A DNA stretch of 64,000 nucleotides from Parasphingopyxis marina. Its GTDB lineage: Bacteria; Pseudomonadota; Alphaproteobacteria; Sphingomonadales; Sphingomonadaceae. A program made the position numbers and the translations under genes. Positions 8,583-17,967 of the stretch are shown here, piece after piece (the first letter of the stretch is position 1; each line of letters begins with the position of its first letter). The stretch lies in NCBI RefSeq assembly GCF_014237875.1, contig NZ_JACJVJ010000001.1, forward strand, positions 670,501 through 734,500, read 5' to 3'. The notes beneath the pieces are model-generated. The model was not told where the DNA came from. It did no database searches and worked only from the letters and a program-made list of their open reading frames with translations.

Positions 8583-8601
8583 AGCAATATATTCTATTGC
8601 T
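8583..8601. promoter_or_regulatory. Inverted repeat before the MFS gene
   Basis: AGCAATA (8583-8589) and TATTGCT (8595-8601) are perfect 7-base complements around TATTC. The repeat lies in the 108-base AT-rich gap upstream of the MFS-amidohydrolase pair, 67 bases from its start, and is placed to be an operator. It differs in sequence from the site at 4312, so a different regulator may use it. Confidence 0.45.
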
Positions 8602-8624
8602 TTTTAATTTAGGTGCGTCGGCGC

Positions 8625-9560
8625 TCAGCCGGACCGCGAATGTCTCCCGATGAAATCGAGAATGGCGGCGTTGAACGCATCCGGCTGCTCCCAATAGAGC
8701 GAGTGTCCGGCTTCGGCGACGATGACCAGTTCGTTCGGCTGCACCCGGCGCGCCACAAAGCGCATCAGCGAGGGCGGTATCATCAGGTCGGCGCCGCCGG
8801 TCATGAGCAGCAGCGGCGCGGAGATCGAAGCGATGCGCGCAAGGGTGATCGGACTCTCGGTCGACTGGCGCACGCTTCCGCCCTGCCAGGCGATGTCTTC
8901 AAGCGCCTCCCATGCGGCCACGCCTTCCCGGTTGCCGGCGCGATAGGAGGGGCCGAGCTCGCTAAAGGCGTGCGAAATCCCGTACACGCCGGGCGGGAAC
9001 ATCTGCCGGGCTATCTCCAGGAACTCGGGATCGCTGATCCCCATATGGCCCGACGAAAGGGCGACGCTCAGGGCCCGGCCCGGATGATCGAGCGCGAATT
9101 CCAGGGCCGGCAGCGCGCCGCCGGCGCTGCCGACAAGGTGCGCGGCCGGAATCCGGAGATAGTCGAGCAGGGCGGCAAGGTCCGCCGTAACCGTGCCGGG
9201 CTCTGCGGGATCGATGGGGTCGGACCGATAATGGCCGCGCCCCGAATAGGTGATGACGCGGTAGCCGGCCGCGGCGAACGGGCCTTGCTGGTAAGCCCAG
9301 ACGGCGTAACTGCCGGTCCAGGGATGACACAGGACCACCGGCTCCCCGTCTCCGCCGGTGTCCTGATACCAGAGGCGGGTCTGCGGCAGCGTGGCCAGGC
9401 CTTCGTCCTGCGGTCGGAGTGGCGGCGGCGGGGGCCAGGCGGTCTGCGCGGCGCGCATGGAGAGGGAAACGGGCGCGGCGTAGGCGGTCCTTGTGCAGGC
9501 GGCGGCCGCGAGCGTGCCGGCGATACCGGTAAGGGCGCCCCTGCGGCTAAGGCCGGTCAT
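8625..9560 (-). CDS. Secreted alpha/beta hydrolase
   Basis: This 311-residue serine hydrolase has a twin-arginine-like signal, SRRGALTGIAGTLAAAAC, whose AAAC could also be a lipobox. The fold signatures are the oxyanion stretch LCHPWTGSYAVW, the nucleophile elbow GSAGGA, an acid in GGADLMIPP and the histidine in AEAGHSLYWE. The sequence is typical of the meta-cleavage-product hydrolase and esterase branch, but those are usually cytosolic, so a periplasmic esterase or lactonase is more likely here. It is the first leftward gene of this block; the MFS gene follows after 108 bases and has its own probable operator. Confidence 0.85.
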   Translation of the reverse strand: MTGLSRRGALTGIAGTLAAAACTRTAYAAPVSLSMRAAQTAWPPPPPLRPQDEGLATLPQTRLWYQDTGGDGEPVVLCHPWTGSYAVWAYQQGPFAAAGYRVITYSGRGHYRSDPIDPAEPGTVTADLAALLDYLRIPAAHLVGSAGGALPALEFALDHPGRALSVALSSGHMGISDPEFLEIARQMFPPGVYGISHAFSELGPSYRAGNREGVAAWEALEDIAWQGGSVRQSTESPITLARIASISAPLLLMTGGADLMIPPSLMRFVARRVQPNELVIVAEAGHSLYWEQPDAFNAAILDFIGRHSRSG

Positions 9561-9944
9561 GCGGACGGTGCACGGCTAGACAAGAGGCATCCGGGATGCG
9601 GATACCGGGATGGACGCGGCGATCGAACGGTGCCGATGAGGGCGCGTAGCTCCGATATTGGACGAGTGCAAAGGCCATATCCTCCCCCGAACGTTCGAGC
9701 GCCAGTCTAAAAGGGCCTTTGTCGCCGCGCAAGATATTATAGACATATTGAAAATAATGCTGCTACAGAGGTCCGGCGATGGCGGATCCCCGGAACATCC
9801 ATTTAAAAAGCTTTTTGGTGGAACTATTTGGCGGTTTTCCGCTGGGCTATCGGGGAAAAGCAAAACTATTAAAAGCAAGTCGAATTAACGACGCTGAAAA
9901 ATAAACGCGCCAGAGGCGCGCGAAGGCAAGGAGGGGACAGGCAT
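9561..9944. other. Divergent intergenic region, AT-rich centre
   Basis: The gap separates the leftward hydrolase from the rightward methyltransferase operon; I see no gene. The GC falls sharply between 9730 and 9905, where promoters for both sides probably sit. A 12-base palindrome, AAAAAGCTTTTT, is at 9805-9816. A 6-base stem CGCGCC/GGCGCG with loop AGA (9906-9920) lies in the probable leader just before the ribosome site AAGGAGGGG of the methyltransferase gene. No function can be assigned to these. Confidence 0.4.
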
Positions 9945-10940
9945 ATGACGGACGATCCGCGAGCGGAATTGCGGGATTCGATCACGGCGGGGTGGCGAAC
10001 CAGGTTGATATATGCCGGGGTCAAGAGCGGGCTGATAGATGCGCTTTCCGCCGAGCCGCGTTCTGCCGGAGAATGCGCGCGCGAGCTCAGCCTCCACGAG
10101 GACACGACGTTTCGCGTGTTGCGCGCGCTCGCCACATTCGGCGTGTGCGATCATGTCGCTGACCGCGATTTCGTGCTGACGCCAAAGGGCGCGATGTTGC
10201 AGTCCGGCGCCTCGCTGTCGTTGCGCGGCATGGCGCTGCACTGGGGCGGGCGCACCATGGCTTCGCTCGAAACCGTCGGCGCCACGCTGGAAACCGGCGA
10301 ACCCGGCTGGGGCGGCGGCGACTTTGCCGGTCTGCTCGCGGACCCGGTCGAATCGGACATCTTCTACCGGGCGATGGCCGAGCAATCGCTCCCGGTTGCC
10401 CGGGCGCTTGCCGAGGCATGCGATTTCGGCGGTTTCGAAGCCGTAATGGATGTCGGCGCCGGCTATGGCGCGGTGCTGGCGGAAATCCTGAAGGCCACTC
10501 CGTCGATCCGCGGCATCGTCTACGATCTCGAAGGCGTGGCGGCGGGCGCGCAGGCCTATCTCGCCGAGGCGGGGGTGGGCGAGCGCGTCGAATTCCTTCC
10601 GGGGAGCTTTTTCGATGGCGTGCCGGCCCGGGCGGACTGTCTGGTCCTCAAATTCATCCTTCACGACTGGTCCGACGCGGAAGTGGCGACGATCATGGCG
10701 AACTGCCGCGAGGCCCTGCCCGTTGGCGGGACGGTTTTCGTCATCGAGAAGATATTGCCCGAAACGGTCGGTCCCGAGGATGAAAGCGCCGTGCGTTCGG
10801 ACCTCGTCATGATGCCGATCAACGGCAAGGAGCGGACGAAGCGGGAGTATAAGCAGATCGCCGCCGATGCCGGCTTCAATTATGTCCGGGCTGCCTTTCT
10901 GGTGGACGAATGCTCGGTCATCGAGCTCGAAGCGGTTTAG
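9945..10940 (+). CDS. SAM-dependent O-methyltransferase (COMT-like)
   Basis: The 331-residue protein has an N-terminal winged-helix dimerisation domain (about 1-100), then a Rossmann methyltransferase domain with SAM motif MDVGAGYGAV near residue 167. LKFILHDWSD near residue 230 carries the histidine that serves as catalytic base in plant-type caffeate O-methyltransferases and bacterial relatives. The final family motif around the glutamate is less clear. ATG at 9945 follows AAGGAGGGG. It is 16 bases upstream of glcD and probably in the same transcript, an odd partner for glycolate oxidase. It might methylate a hydroxy-aromatic or hydroxy-acid substrate or product; that role is inference. Confidence 0.87.
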   Translation: MTDDPRAELRDSITAGWRTRLIYAGVKSGLIDALSAEPRSAGECARELSLHEDTTFRVLRALATFGVCDHVADRDFVLTPKGAMLQSGASLSLRGMALHWGGRTMASLETVGATLETGEPGWGGGDFAGLLADPVESDIFYRAMAEQSLPVARALAEACDFGGFEAVMDVGAGYGAVLAEILKATPSIRGIVYDLEGVAAGAQAYLAEAGVGERVEFLPGSFFDGVPARADCLVLKFILHDWSDAEVATIMANCREALPVGGTVFVIEKILPETVGPEDESAVRSDLVMMPINGKERTKREYKQIAADAGFNYVRAAFLVDECSVIELEAV

Positions 10941-10956
10941 GATATCGGGCGGAGGG

Positions 10957-12444
10957 ATGGCGACCGGCCCCGCCCTTGCCAATTCGGCGCCGCCGCGTGA
11001 CGCGATCGTGGCGGCGATGCGCGATATCCTGCCCGCCGATGGCGTCGTCGACGACGCGGCGGGCCTGCGCTCCTATGAATCGGACGGCCTCACGGCCTAT
11101 CGGCAGGTTCCGCTCGTCGCCGTGCTTCCCGAAACCACCGCCCAGGTCGCGGCGATCCTGCGCTGGTGTCATGCGCGCGGCGTAAAGGTCGTCCCGCGCG
11201 GATCGGGCACGTCCCTGTCCGGGGGCGCGCTGCCGCTGGCGGACGGCGTGCTCCTCGTCCTTTCGAAGATGCGGGCGATCCTGGACATCGATTATGCCAA
11301 TCGCGTCGCCGTCCTCCAGCCGGGCATCGCCAATCTGGCCGTCACCCAGGCCGTGGAAGCCGAGGGCTTCTATTATGCGCCCGATCCTTCCTCGCAGATC
11401 ATCTGCTCGATCGGCGGCAATGTCGCTGAAAATTCGGGCGGGGTTCACTGTCTCAAATACGGGATCACCACCAACAATGTGCTGGGCGTCGAGCTGGTCC
11501 TGATGGACGGCGAGACCGTTCGCCTCGGCGGCACCCTGCTCGAACAGCAGGGCCTGGACCTGCTCGGCCTGATCGTCGGTTCGGAAGGGCTGCTGGGAAT
11601 CGTGACCGAAGTCACGGTGCGGATCCTTCCCAAACCGCAAACGGCGCGCGCGCTGCTGCTGGGCTTCGCGACGATCGAGCATGCCAGCCAGTTCGTGGCC
11701 GATGTGATTTCAGGCGGGATCATACCGGCAGGCATGGAGATGATGGACCGTCCGGCGATCCATGCCGCCGAGGCCTTTGTGGGCCGGGGCTATCCGCTCG
11801 ATGTCGAGGCGCTCGTCATCGCCGAACTCGATGGCCCGGCGGTCGAATGCCAGCATCTTGTCGACGAAGTCGCGGCGATTGCCGGGCGCAATCATGCGGT
11901 GTCGACGCGGGTTTCCCATAGCGAGGAGGAGCGGCTCTCCTTCTGGGCGGGTCGCAAGGCGGCGTTTCCCGCCGTGGGACGGCTGGCGCCCGATTATTAT
12001 TGCATGGACGGGACGATCCCCCGGCACCGGCTTGCCGAGGTGCTGCAGCGGATCGCCGCGCTTTCCAGCGAGTATGGGCTGGGGGTCGCCAATGTCTTCC
12101 ATGCCGGTGACGGCAACCTGCATCCGCTGATTCTTTACGATGCCAACCGACCCGGCGAGCTCGAACGTGCCGAGGAATTCGGGGCGGATATCCTGCGGCT
12201 GTGCGTCGAGGTGGGCGGCGTGCTGACCGGCGAACATGGGGTCGGCGTGGAGAAGCGGGATCTGATGCCGGTCATGTTCACGCAAACCGATCTCGATCAC
12301 CAACAGCGGGTCAAATGCGCGTTCGACCCGGAACTGCTCCTCAACCCGGGCAAGGTCTTCCCCACGCTGCGCCGCTGTGCCGAGCTTGGCCGGGTGCACG
12401 TCCATGGCGGCCGGCTGGCCTTTCCCGACATTCCCCGGTTCTGA
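10957..12444 (+). CDS. glcD: Glycolate oxidase, FAD-linked subunit GlcD
   Basis: The 495-residue flavoprotein belongs to the VAO/PCMH family. The FAD-binding domain covers about residues 50-230, with PRGSGTSLSGGALPL and GGNVAENSGGVHCLKYG. The C-terminal FAD-oxidase domain has HAGDGNLHP and TGEHGVGVEK, both diagnostic of GlcD and D-lactate dehydrogenase relatives. With GlcE and GlcF it oxidises glycolate or another 2-hydroxy acid at the inner face of the membrane and passes electrons to quinone. ATG at 10957 is preceded closely by GGAGGG. Gaps to the neighbours are 16 and 3 bases, so it is in one operon with them. The true substrate may be a 2-hydroxy acid other than glycolate. Confidence 0.93.
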   Translation: MATGPALANSAPPRDAIVAAMRDILPADGVVDDAAGLRSYESDGLTAYRQVPLVAVLPETTAQVAAILRWCHARGVKVVPRGSGTSLSGGALPLADGVLLVLSKMRAILDIDYANRVAVLQPGIANLAVTQAVEAEGFYYAPDPSSQIICSIGGNVAENSGGVHCLKYGITTNNVLGVELVLMDGETVRLGGTLLEQQGLDLLGLIVGSEGLLGIVTEVTVRILPKPQTARALLLGFATIEHASQFVADVISGGIIPAGMEMMDRPAIHAAEAFVGRGYPLDVEALVIAELDGPAVECQHLVDEVAAIAGRNHAVSTRVSHSEEERLSFWAGRKAAFPAVGRLAPDYYCMDGTIPRHRLAEVLQRIAALSSEYGLGVANVFHAGDGNLHPLILYDANRPGELERAEEFGADILRLCVEVGGVLTGEHGVGVEKRDLMPVMFTQTDLDHQQRVKCAFDPELLLNPGKVFPTLRRCAELGRVHVHGGRLAFPDIPRF

Positions 12445-12447
12445 GCG

Positions 12448-13596
12448 ATGGAAACGGAGAGACTTCAGCGGGCGATCGCCGATGCCGGGCGGGAAGGGCG
12501 GCGGCTGGAGATTCGCGGCGGCGGCAGCAAGCGCGCGATCGGCGCGCCGCGCGACGATGCCGCGATCCTCGATACCTCGGCCTGTCGGGGGATCCTCGCC
12601 TATGATCCTGCCGAACTCGTGGTCACCGTCGGCGCGGGAACGCCGCTTGTCGAGGTCGAACAGCTGCTTGCTGATAATGGCCAGATGCTCGCCTTCGAGC
12701 CCTTCGATCATGGCCCGATCTTCGGCGAGCCCGAGGGCAAGGCAACGATCGGCGGTGTCGTGGCGGCGGGGGTGTCCGGTTCGCGCCGGCTGTCGGCGGG
12801 CGCCGCGCGCGATCACCTGCTGGGCTTCCGGGCGATATCGGGCCGCGGCGAAGCCTTTGTCGGCGGCGCCAAGGTGGTGAAGAATGTGACCGGTTACGAC
12901 CTGCCCAAGGTGATGGCCGGAAGCTGGGGGCGGCTCGCGCTGCTCACCGAGCTCAGCCTCAAGGTGCTTCCCGCGCCGCGCGAGCGCGCCAGCCTGATGC
13001 TCGAAGGCCTGACCGATGCCGAGGCGATCGGCACCTTGTCGCGCGCGCTGGGCGGCGATTGCGACATCGCCGCGGCGGCGCATTTTCCGCAGGGAACGGC
13101 CCGAGCCGATGCGGTCACGCTGATGCGTCTCGAAGGGTTCGGCCCGTCGGTCGAGGCGCGGCTGGCCGCGCTGACACAGGATTATGGCGGCGCAGTCCTT
13201 CGCGGCGAGGAAGAGCGGGCGCTTTGGGAAAAGCTGAAAACGCTGGAGCCGCTCGCCGACGGCGCCCTGTTGTGGCGGATCGTCGTCCCGCCGTCCTTGG
13301 GCTGGAGGGTTCCGAAAGGACTGGACGGCTTTGCCCGTCGCTGGCTCTACGATTGGGGCGGCGGGCTCATCTGGTTGACGGCGTCCGATCCCGAGGCGCC
13401 CGTACGGCGCGTCGCCGAAAGCGTCGGCGGCCATGCCATGCTGGTCCGGGCCGCGCCCGACGTGCGCACCTTCGTCGATACCTTTCATCCCGAAGCGCCT
13501 GCCGTCGCGGCGCTTTCCCGCCGGGTCGCCGCAGGCTTCGATCCGGCCGGCGTTTTCGCTTCGGCGCGTTTTGCAGGGGGCGCCGATGCGCACTGA
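12448..13596 (+). CDS. glcE: Glycolate oxidase, FAD-binding subunit GlcE
   Basis: The 382-residue protein is a shorter relative of GlcD. It has the FAD-domain stretch RRLEIRGGGSKRAIG near residue 20, ATIGGVVAAGVSGSRR near 105 and KNVTGYDLPKVMAGSWG near 150, the set that identifies GlcE. It lacks the complete C-terminal oxidase motifs of GlcD, as expected. It begins 3 bases after glcD and overlaps glcF by 11 bases. The three subunits form one complex, with GlcF carrying iron-sulfur clusters. Confidence 0.93.
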   Translation: METERLQRAIADAGREGRRLEIRGGGSKRAIGAPRDDAAILDTSACRGILAYDPAELVVTVGAGTPLVEVEQLLADNGQMLAFEPFDHGPIFGEPEGKATIGGVVAAGVSGSRRLSAGAARDHLLGFRAISGRGEAFVGGAKVVKNVTGYDLPKVMAGSWGRLALLTELSLKVLPAPRERASLMLEGLTDAEAIGTLSRALGGDCDIAAAAHFPQGTARADAVTLMRLEGFGPSVEARLAALTQDYGGAVLRGEEERALWEKLKTLEPLADGALLWRIVVPPSLGWRVPKGLDGFARRWLYDWGGGLIWLTASDPEAPVRRVAESVGGHAMLVRAAPDVRTFVDTFHPEAPAVAALSRRVAAGFDPAGVFASARFAGGADAH

Positions 13597-14935
13597 GTTC
13601 CCGCCGGGCAGCGCCGAACGCAGCGACATGGCGGTCAGCGAGGCCGAGGTCCGCAAATGCGTGCATTGCGGTTTCTGTCTCTCGACGTGCCCAACCTATG
13701 TGCTGCTGGGCGACGAGCGCGATTCCCCCCGGGGCCGCATCTATCTGATCAAGTCGATGCTCGAGGAGGAGGCCGCGCCCACGCCCGAGGTCGTGCGGCA
13801 TATCGATCGCTGCCTGTCCTGCCTGTCCTGCGAGACGACTTGTCCCTCGGGCGTCGATTACCGGCGGCTCATCGATCACGCGCGGATTTATACCGAGGAG
13901 CATTATAAAAGGCCGCTTCATGAACGGATCGTGCGCCGCTTGGTGGCGGCGCTCCTCCCGCATCCGCGGCGGTTCCGCTTCGCTTTGCAGCTGGGCCGCC
14001 TGGCCCGGCCGCTCGCCGGGCTTTTCGGCCGGGGATCGACGATCGGGGCGATGCTGGGCCTCGTTCCGGCGCGGATGCCCGCCAGGGCGGGCCTGCAGGT
14101 GCCGTCCGGCGGCAGCCGAGGCAGGGTCGCCCTCGTCCAGGGCTGCGCGGAGCCCGTGCTCCGGCCCGAGATTCGCGCGGCGACGGCAAGATTGCTGGCG
14201 CGATCCGGCTATGAAGTCGTGTTCGTGCGCGGCGAAGGCTGTTGCGGCGCGCTCGTCCACCATATCGGGCGGGAACGCGACAGCCTCGCGGCTGCCCGCC
14301 GCAATGTCGATGTCTGGACGGCCGAGCAGGAACGGTTCGGCCTCGACGCGATCGTCACCACCGCCGCCGGCTGTGGAACGATGATCAAGGATTATGGCGC
14401 GCTGCTGCGGAACGACCCCGACTATGCCGAAAAGGCCGAGCGGATTTCGGCGATGGCCCGCGATGTGACCGAGCTTTTGTCCGAAGGCGATGTCGCCGCC
14501 GCACCGACTGGCCTCGCGGTCACCTATCACGCCGCCTGTTCGTTGCAGCACGGCCAGGGGGTCGTCGAACAGCCGATACAGCTGCTCGCTTCGGCCGGCT
14601 TTGCCGTCAGCGAACCGGCCGAGGCCCATCTGTGCTGCGGTTCGGCGGGGCTCTACAACATCCTGCAGCCCGATCTCGCAGCCAGGCTCAAGGAACGAAA
14701 GCTCGGTCATATCGCCTGCGCGAATCCCGATATCGTCGTAACCGGCAATATCGGCTGCGCGATGCAGCTCGCATCGGGAGCGGCGGTGCCCGTGCTCCAT
14801 ACCGCCGAAATGCTCGATTGGGCGACCGGAGGTCCGTTGCCCGCCGCATTGGCGGAAGCAGGAATCGACCGCGTTTTGGGAATTTCGCCGCGCTCGAAGA
14901 CCCCGCCTCAAGGAGAAGACCATGACCCTCGATGA
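13586..14935 (+). CDS. glcF: Glycolate oxidase, iron-sulfur subunit GlcF
   Basis: The 449-residue protein has two ferredoxin-type cluster motifs near the N-terminus, CVHCGFCLSTCP and CLSCLSCETTCP, each C-x2-C-x2-C-x3-C-P. Two C-terminal CCG cysteine-rich repeats follow: one around GEGCCGALVHH and one around HLCCGSAGLYN. It transfers electrons from the flavin subunits towards quinone. ATG at 13586 has AGGGGG seven bases upstream and overlaps the end of glcE; the end overlaps the start of glcG by 14 bases. Such overlaps suggest balanced synthesis of complex members. Confidence 0.94.
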   Translation: MRTEFPPGSAERSDMAVSEAEVRKCVHCGFCLSTCPTYVLLGDERDSPRGRIYLIKSMLEEEAAPTPEVVRHIDRCLSCLSCETTCPSGVDYRRLIDHARIYTEEHYKRPLHERIVRRLVAALLPHPRRFRFALQLGRLARPLAGLFGRGSTIGAMLGLVPARMPARAGLQVPSGGSRGRVALVQGCAEPVLRPEIRAATARLLARSGYEVVFVRGEGCCGALVHHIGRERDSLAAARRNVDVWTAEQERFGLDAIVTTAAGCGTMIKDYGALLRNDPDYAEKAERISAMARDVTELLSEGDVAAAPTGLAVTYHAACSLQHGQGVVEQPIQLLASAGFAVSEPAEAHLCCGSAGLYNILQPDLAARLKERKLGHIACANPDIVVTGNIGCAMQLASGAAVPVLHTAEMLDWATGGPLPAALAEAGIDRVLGISPRSKTPPQGEDHDPR

Positions 14936-15368
14936 GAAGCCGACCATTCTATCCCTTGAGCGCGCGGAGACAATGATTGCGGCCGGCTTCCGCAAGGGCG
15001 GCGAGCTCGGTCTAAAGCCGCTCAGCATCGCCGTCCTCGATGCCGGCGGGCATCTCCTTGCCTTTGGCCGTCAGGACGGTTCGTCGATCATGCGGCCTCA
15101 GATCGCTATCGCAAAGGCCAGCGGGGCGCTCGGCCTCGGCGTGTCGTCGCGGACCATTGGCGAGATGGCCGGGGAGCGGCCGAGTTTCATTGCGGCTCTT
15201 CACCGGCTTTCGCCGCAGGGCCTATTGCCGGCGGCAGGCGGCCTGCTGGTTGCCGATAGTGAAGGTCGGCTGTTGGGCGCTATCGGCGTGACCGGCGACA
15301 CGTCGGATAATGACGAGCTGTGCGCGCTTGCGGGCGTGGCCGAGGCGGGTTTCACAACGCCAGGCTAA
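14922..15368 (+). CDS. glcG: GlcG/HbpS-family protein
   Basis: The 148-residue single-domain protein has the family's central pattern: SIAVLDAGGHLLAFGRQDG, then AIAKASGA and GGLLVADSEGRLLGAIGVTG. Family members include GlcG of glycolate operons and the haem-binding HbpS; the precise biochemical role in glycolate use is not established. Its start overlaps glcF and it ends the methyltransferase-glcDEFG operon. No signal peptide is seen, so it should be cytosolic. Confidence 0.88.
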   Translation: MTLDEKPTILSLERAETMIAAGFRKGGELGLKPLSIAVLDAGGHLLAFGRQDGSSIMRPQIAIAKASGALGLGVSSRTIGEMAGERPSFIAALHRLSPQGLLPAAGGLLVADSEGRLLGAIGVTGDTSDNDELCALAGVAEAGFTTPG

Positions 15369-15540
15369 CCGGCGGGCACGAAAATTCCTCTCGCGTGAAG
15401 GATTGGAGTCGAGCGCATTCTTCGGCCCTCCCGTTATGCGCAGCGGATCACAGAATTTTTGATCGCGACGTCACAGCGTTATCGTCCGGCATTCGGCCCC
15501 GATTTGCGCGGCGACACCCATTCCTTATCTTCGCCAATGT

Positions 15541-15564
15541 TATTCACGCTCGCGATAGTGAATA
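15541..15564. promoter_or_regulatory. Palindromic operator before the TonB receptor
   Basis: The 24-base site has halves TATTCACGCTCG and CGATAGTGAATA, matching as inverted complements at 10 of 12 positions. It shares 21 of 24 bases with the site at 26178-26201 and 16 with the weaker one at 22025-22048. TTGACA (15565-15570), a possible -35 box, directly follows it. It lies 80 bases before the receptor start. The likely binder is the TetR protein encoded at 21241. Confidence 0.6.
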
Positions 15565-15644
15565 TTGACAAGCGACTGCGGCGCGCGCATGGGAGGCTCA
15601 GAACAAAGGTGGAAAAATCCGCCATAGAGAGGGGAGATGGTTGC

Positions 15645-17948
15645 ATGAAAGCCAAGTTTTTGGGGTCCGCCTGCGCGGCCGCATTTATCTGTCTGCCGAG
15701 CGTTGCCGCGGCTCAAACAGGTCCAGGGTCGGAGAGCGAGGAAGGGAGCGAGGCGCAATCGTCGGCGCCTTCTGTCCAGCAGACCCAGGGGGCCAATGGT
15801 CAGATCATCGTTACGGCGACCCGTCGCGAAATGCTGCTACAGGATGTGCCGCTGAGCATCACCGCCTTTCAGCAGGAAGAACTGACCGAACGCGGCGTCG
15901 TCGGCTATGAGGGCTTGGCGCAAAATACGCCCGGCGTCGTCGTCAACCGGCCGACGGCGAACTTCAACAACTTTACCGCTCGCGGCATTGCGACAAACGG
16001 CTATGGCGCGAACCTGCAGGGAACGGTTGCGATCTATATCGACGAGTTGCCGATCTCGGCGAACGGCAACTCGACCATTCTTGATCCCAGCCTTTATGAT
16101 GTGGAGCGGGTTGAATTCCTGCGCGGCCCGCAGGGCACGCTGTTCGGTTCGAATTCGCTCGCCGGTGCGGTCCGCATCATCACCCGCGCGCCCAACGCCC
16201 GGGAGTTCGAAGCTTCGGCGCTCATCGATTTGGGGCTGACCGGGGACGATTCCTTCCGGCAGCGCTACAATGCGATGGTCAATATCCCGCTGGTGGAAGA
16301 CCGGCTCGCCTTCCGCGCAGTCGGCTTCTATCGGCACGAGGAAGGCTATGTCGATAATATCGGCACCGGCGTCCATAACTCGAATACACTTGAGGATGTC
16401 GGCGGCCGCGCAACGCTGCTCTGGGAACCGACCGACCGGCTGTCTATCCGGCTGGGCTATTCATACGAGAACAGCCAGCCTCAGGATTCGTCGCTGATCA
16501 TTCCTGCGATCGATCGCCGCACGCGCCTTTCGGATCGGCCGGACCTGTTCCAGGGTGAACTGACAACCTATAACGGCACGATCGAATATGATTTCGACGG
16601 GTTCGATTTCATCAGCTCGACGACCTACGCCACCTATGACGCGAGCTTCTATGTCGATCTCGCCGGCACCTACGGTCAGGCATTCCCGTTCGCTCTCGAT
16701 GCCTATGGCTATGACGACATCTTCGTGGAGGAGGCGCGTATCGCGTCCGATCCGGGTGGCAGTTTCGACTGGGTCTTGGGTCTCTTCTATTATGACAAGC
16801 GCCGGGACGTCGACTACGCCTATCGCTCCACCCCCGAATATCTGGCGATGCAGGGCATTACCGGTCTGCCGGACGAATATTATCAGCGTTTCGGCGCCCA
16901 TTTCAATTCGAGCGAACTGGCCGGATTCGGTGAGCTGACTTACCGGTTTGCCGACGATTTCTGGGTGACGGGCGGGCTACGCTACACCAGAAACTCGACG
17001 CAAGGCTTCACCGAACCGGGCGGTTACAACAGTAACTATCTCACCCTCGCTTTCTTTGGATTCACCAATGTTCCGGTGACGATCACGCCGGTCGCGGCGG
17101 CGACCGGCCTCAAGGTCACGGACAGTCAGGCCTCCTGGAAGATCAGCGCCTCGTGGCAGCCGTCGAACGAACTCACCACCTACGCGACCGTCGCCACCGG
17201 CTTCCGTTCACCGGTGGTCAACGCCCGCGCCGGCCTGGTCAGCACGCTCGACCCTACCGACATCGTCATTCCCGACGGCGCCGATTCGGACAGCCTCATC
17301 AACTACGAGATCGGGCTCAAGGGTGTCTGGCTCGGCGGCGATCTGCGGGTCAATCTGGCGGCCTATTATATCGACTGGAACGATATCCAGGTTCAGGCGA
17401 ACCGCGTGTCCGATTCGATCCAGTTCGCCACCAATATCGGCGGCGCAGTCAGCAAGGGCATCGAGCTGGAGCTATTCGCACGGCCATGGCCGCGAGTCAG
17501 CATCAATCTGGTAGGCTCCCTGAACGACGCGGAGGTAAACGATCTGACAGCATCGGAGTCGGCGATTTCGGGCGCTGTCGACGGTACGCGTCTCGCCGCA
17601 CCGCATTTCCAGGGATCGGCCACCGTCCGCTACGATTTTCCCATCTCGACGAATGATAGCGGCTGGGCCGCATTCAACATTTCGCATGTGGGCTCGTTTC
17701 CCGGCCTGTTCCCGTTTGTGCCGGGCCAGCCGGGCGTCGTAAACCCGACCTATGATTTCACCGAGGCATGGCAAAATGTGAACCTCTATGTGGGCGCGAA
17801 CATCGGTGATCTCAACATCACCGCCTATGTCGAGAATCTCTTCAACGACAGCTCGATCACCTATGTCCACCCCGAAGCGTTTCTCGAAAGCCGCTACGCG
17901 ACCTTGCGCCCGCGTACGATCGGCTTTCGCGTCGGATATAATTTCTGA
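15645..17948 (+). CDS. TonB-dependent outer-membrane receptor
   Basis: The 767-residue protein has a signal peptide (MKAKFLGSACAAAFICLPSVAAAQ), a TonB-box-like QIIVTATRR, a plug domain to about residue 190 with VERVEFLRGPQGTLFGSNS, and a long barrel ending in GFRVGYNF with the terminal phenylalanine needed for barrel assembly. It imports a scarce or large ligand across the outer membrane using TonB energy. GGGGAGA seven bases before ATG 15645 fixes the start. Esterase, acyl-CoA synthetase and TetR genes follow, so the ligand is more likely an ester or acyl compound than iron; this is inference. Confidence 0.93.
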   Translation: MKAKFLGSACAAAFICLPSVAAAQTGPGSESEEGSEAQSSAPSVQQTQGANGQIIVTATRREMLLQDVPLSITAFQQEELTERGVVGYEGLAQNTPGVVVNRPTANFNNFTARGIATNGYGANLQGTVAIYIDELPISANGNSTILDPSLYDVERVEFLRGPQGTLFGSNSLAGAVRIITRAPNAREFEASALIDLGLTGDDSFRQRYNAMVNIPLVEDRLAFRAVGFYRHEEGYVDNIGTGVHNSNTLEDVGGRATLLWEPTDRLSIRLGYSYENSQPQDSSLIIPAIDRRTRLSDRPDLFQGELTTYNGTIEYDFDGFDFISSTTYATYDASFYVDLAGTYGQAFPFALDAYGYDDIFVEEARIASDPGGSFDWVLGLFYYDKRRDVDYAYRSTPEYLAMQGITGLPDEYYQRFGAHFNSSELAGFGELTYRFADDFWVTGGLRYTRNSTQGFTEPGGYNSNYLTLAFFGFTNVPVTITPVAAATGLKVTDSQASWKISASWQPSNELTTYATVATGFRSPVVNARAGLVSTLDPTDIVIPDGADSDSLINYEIGLKGVWLGGDLRVNLAAYYIDWNDIQVQANRVSDSIQFATNIGGAVSKGIELELFARPWPRVSINLVGSLNDAEVNDLTASESAISGAVDGTRLAAPHFQGSATVRYDFPISTNDSGWAAFNISHVGSFPGLFPFVPGQPGVVNPTYDFTEAWQNVNLYVGANIGDLNITAYVENLFNDSSITYVHPEAFLESRYATLRPRTIGFRVGYNF

Positions 17949-17967
17949 TCGGTCATTATCGCCTGGC

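Noticed and set aside
9805-9816. Palindrome AAAAAGCTTTTT as a regulator site
   Set aside because: Short, low-complexity and unmatched elsewhere in the window; noted in the intergenic entry only.
13367-15028. 553-codon leftward frame over glcE-glcF-glcG
   Set aside because: Opposite-strand shadow of three well-identified genes.
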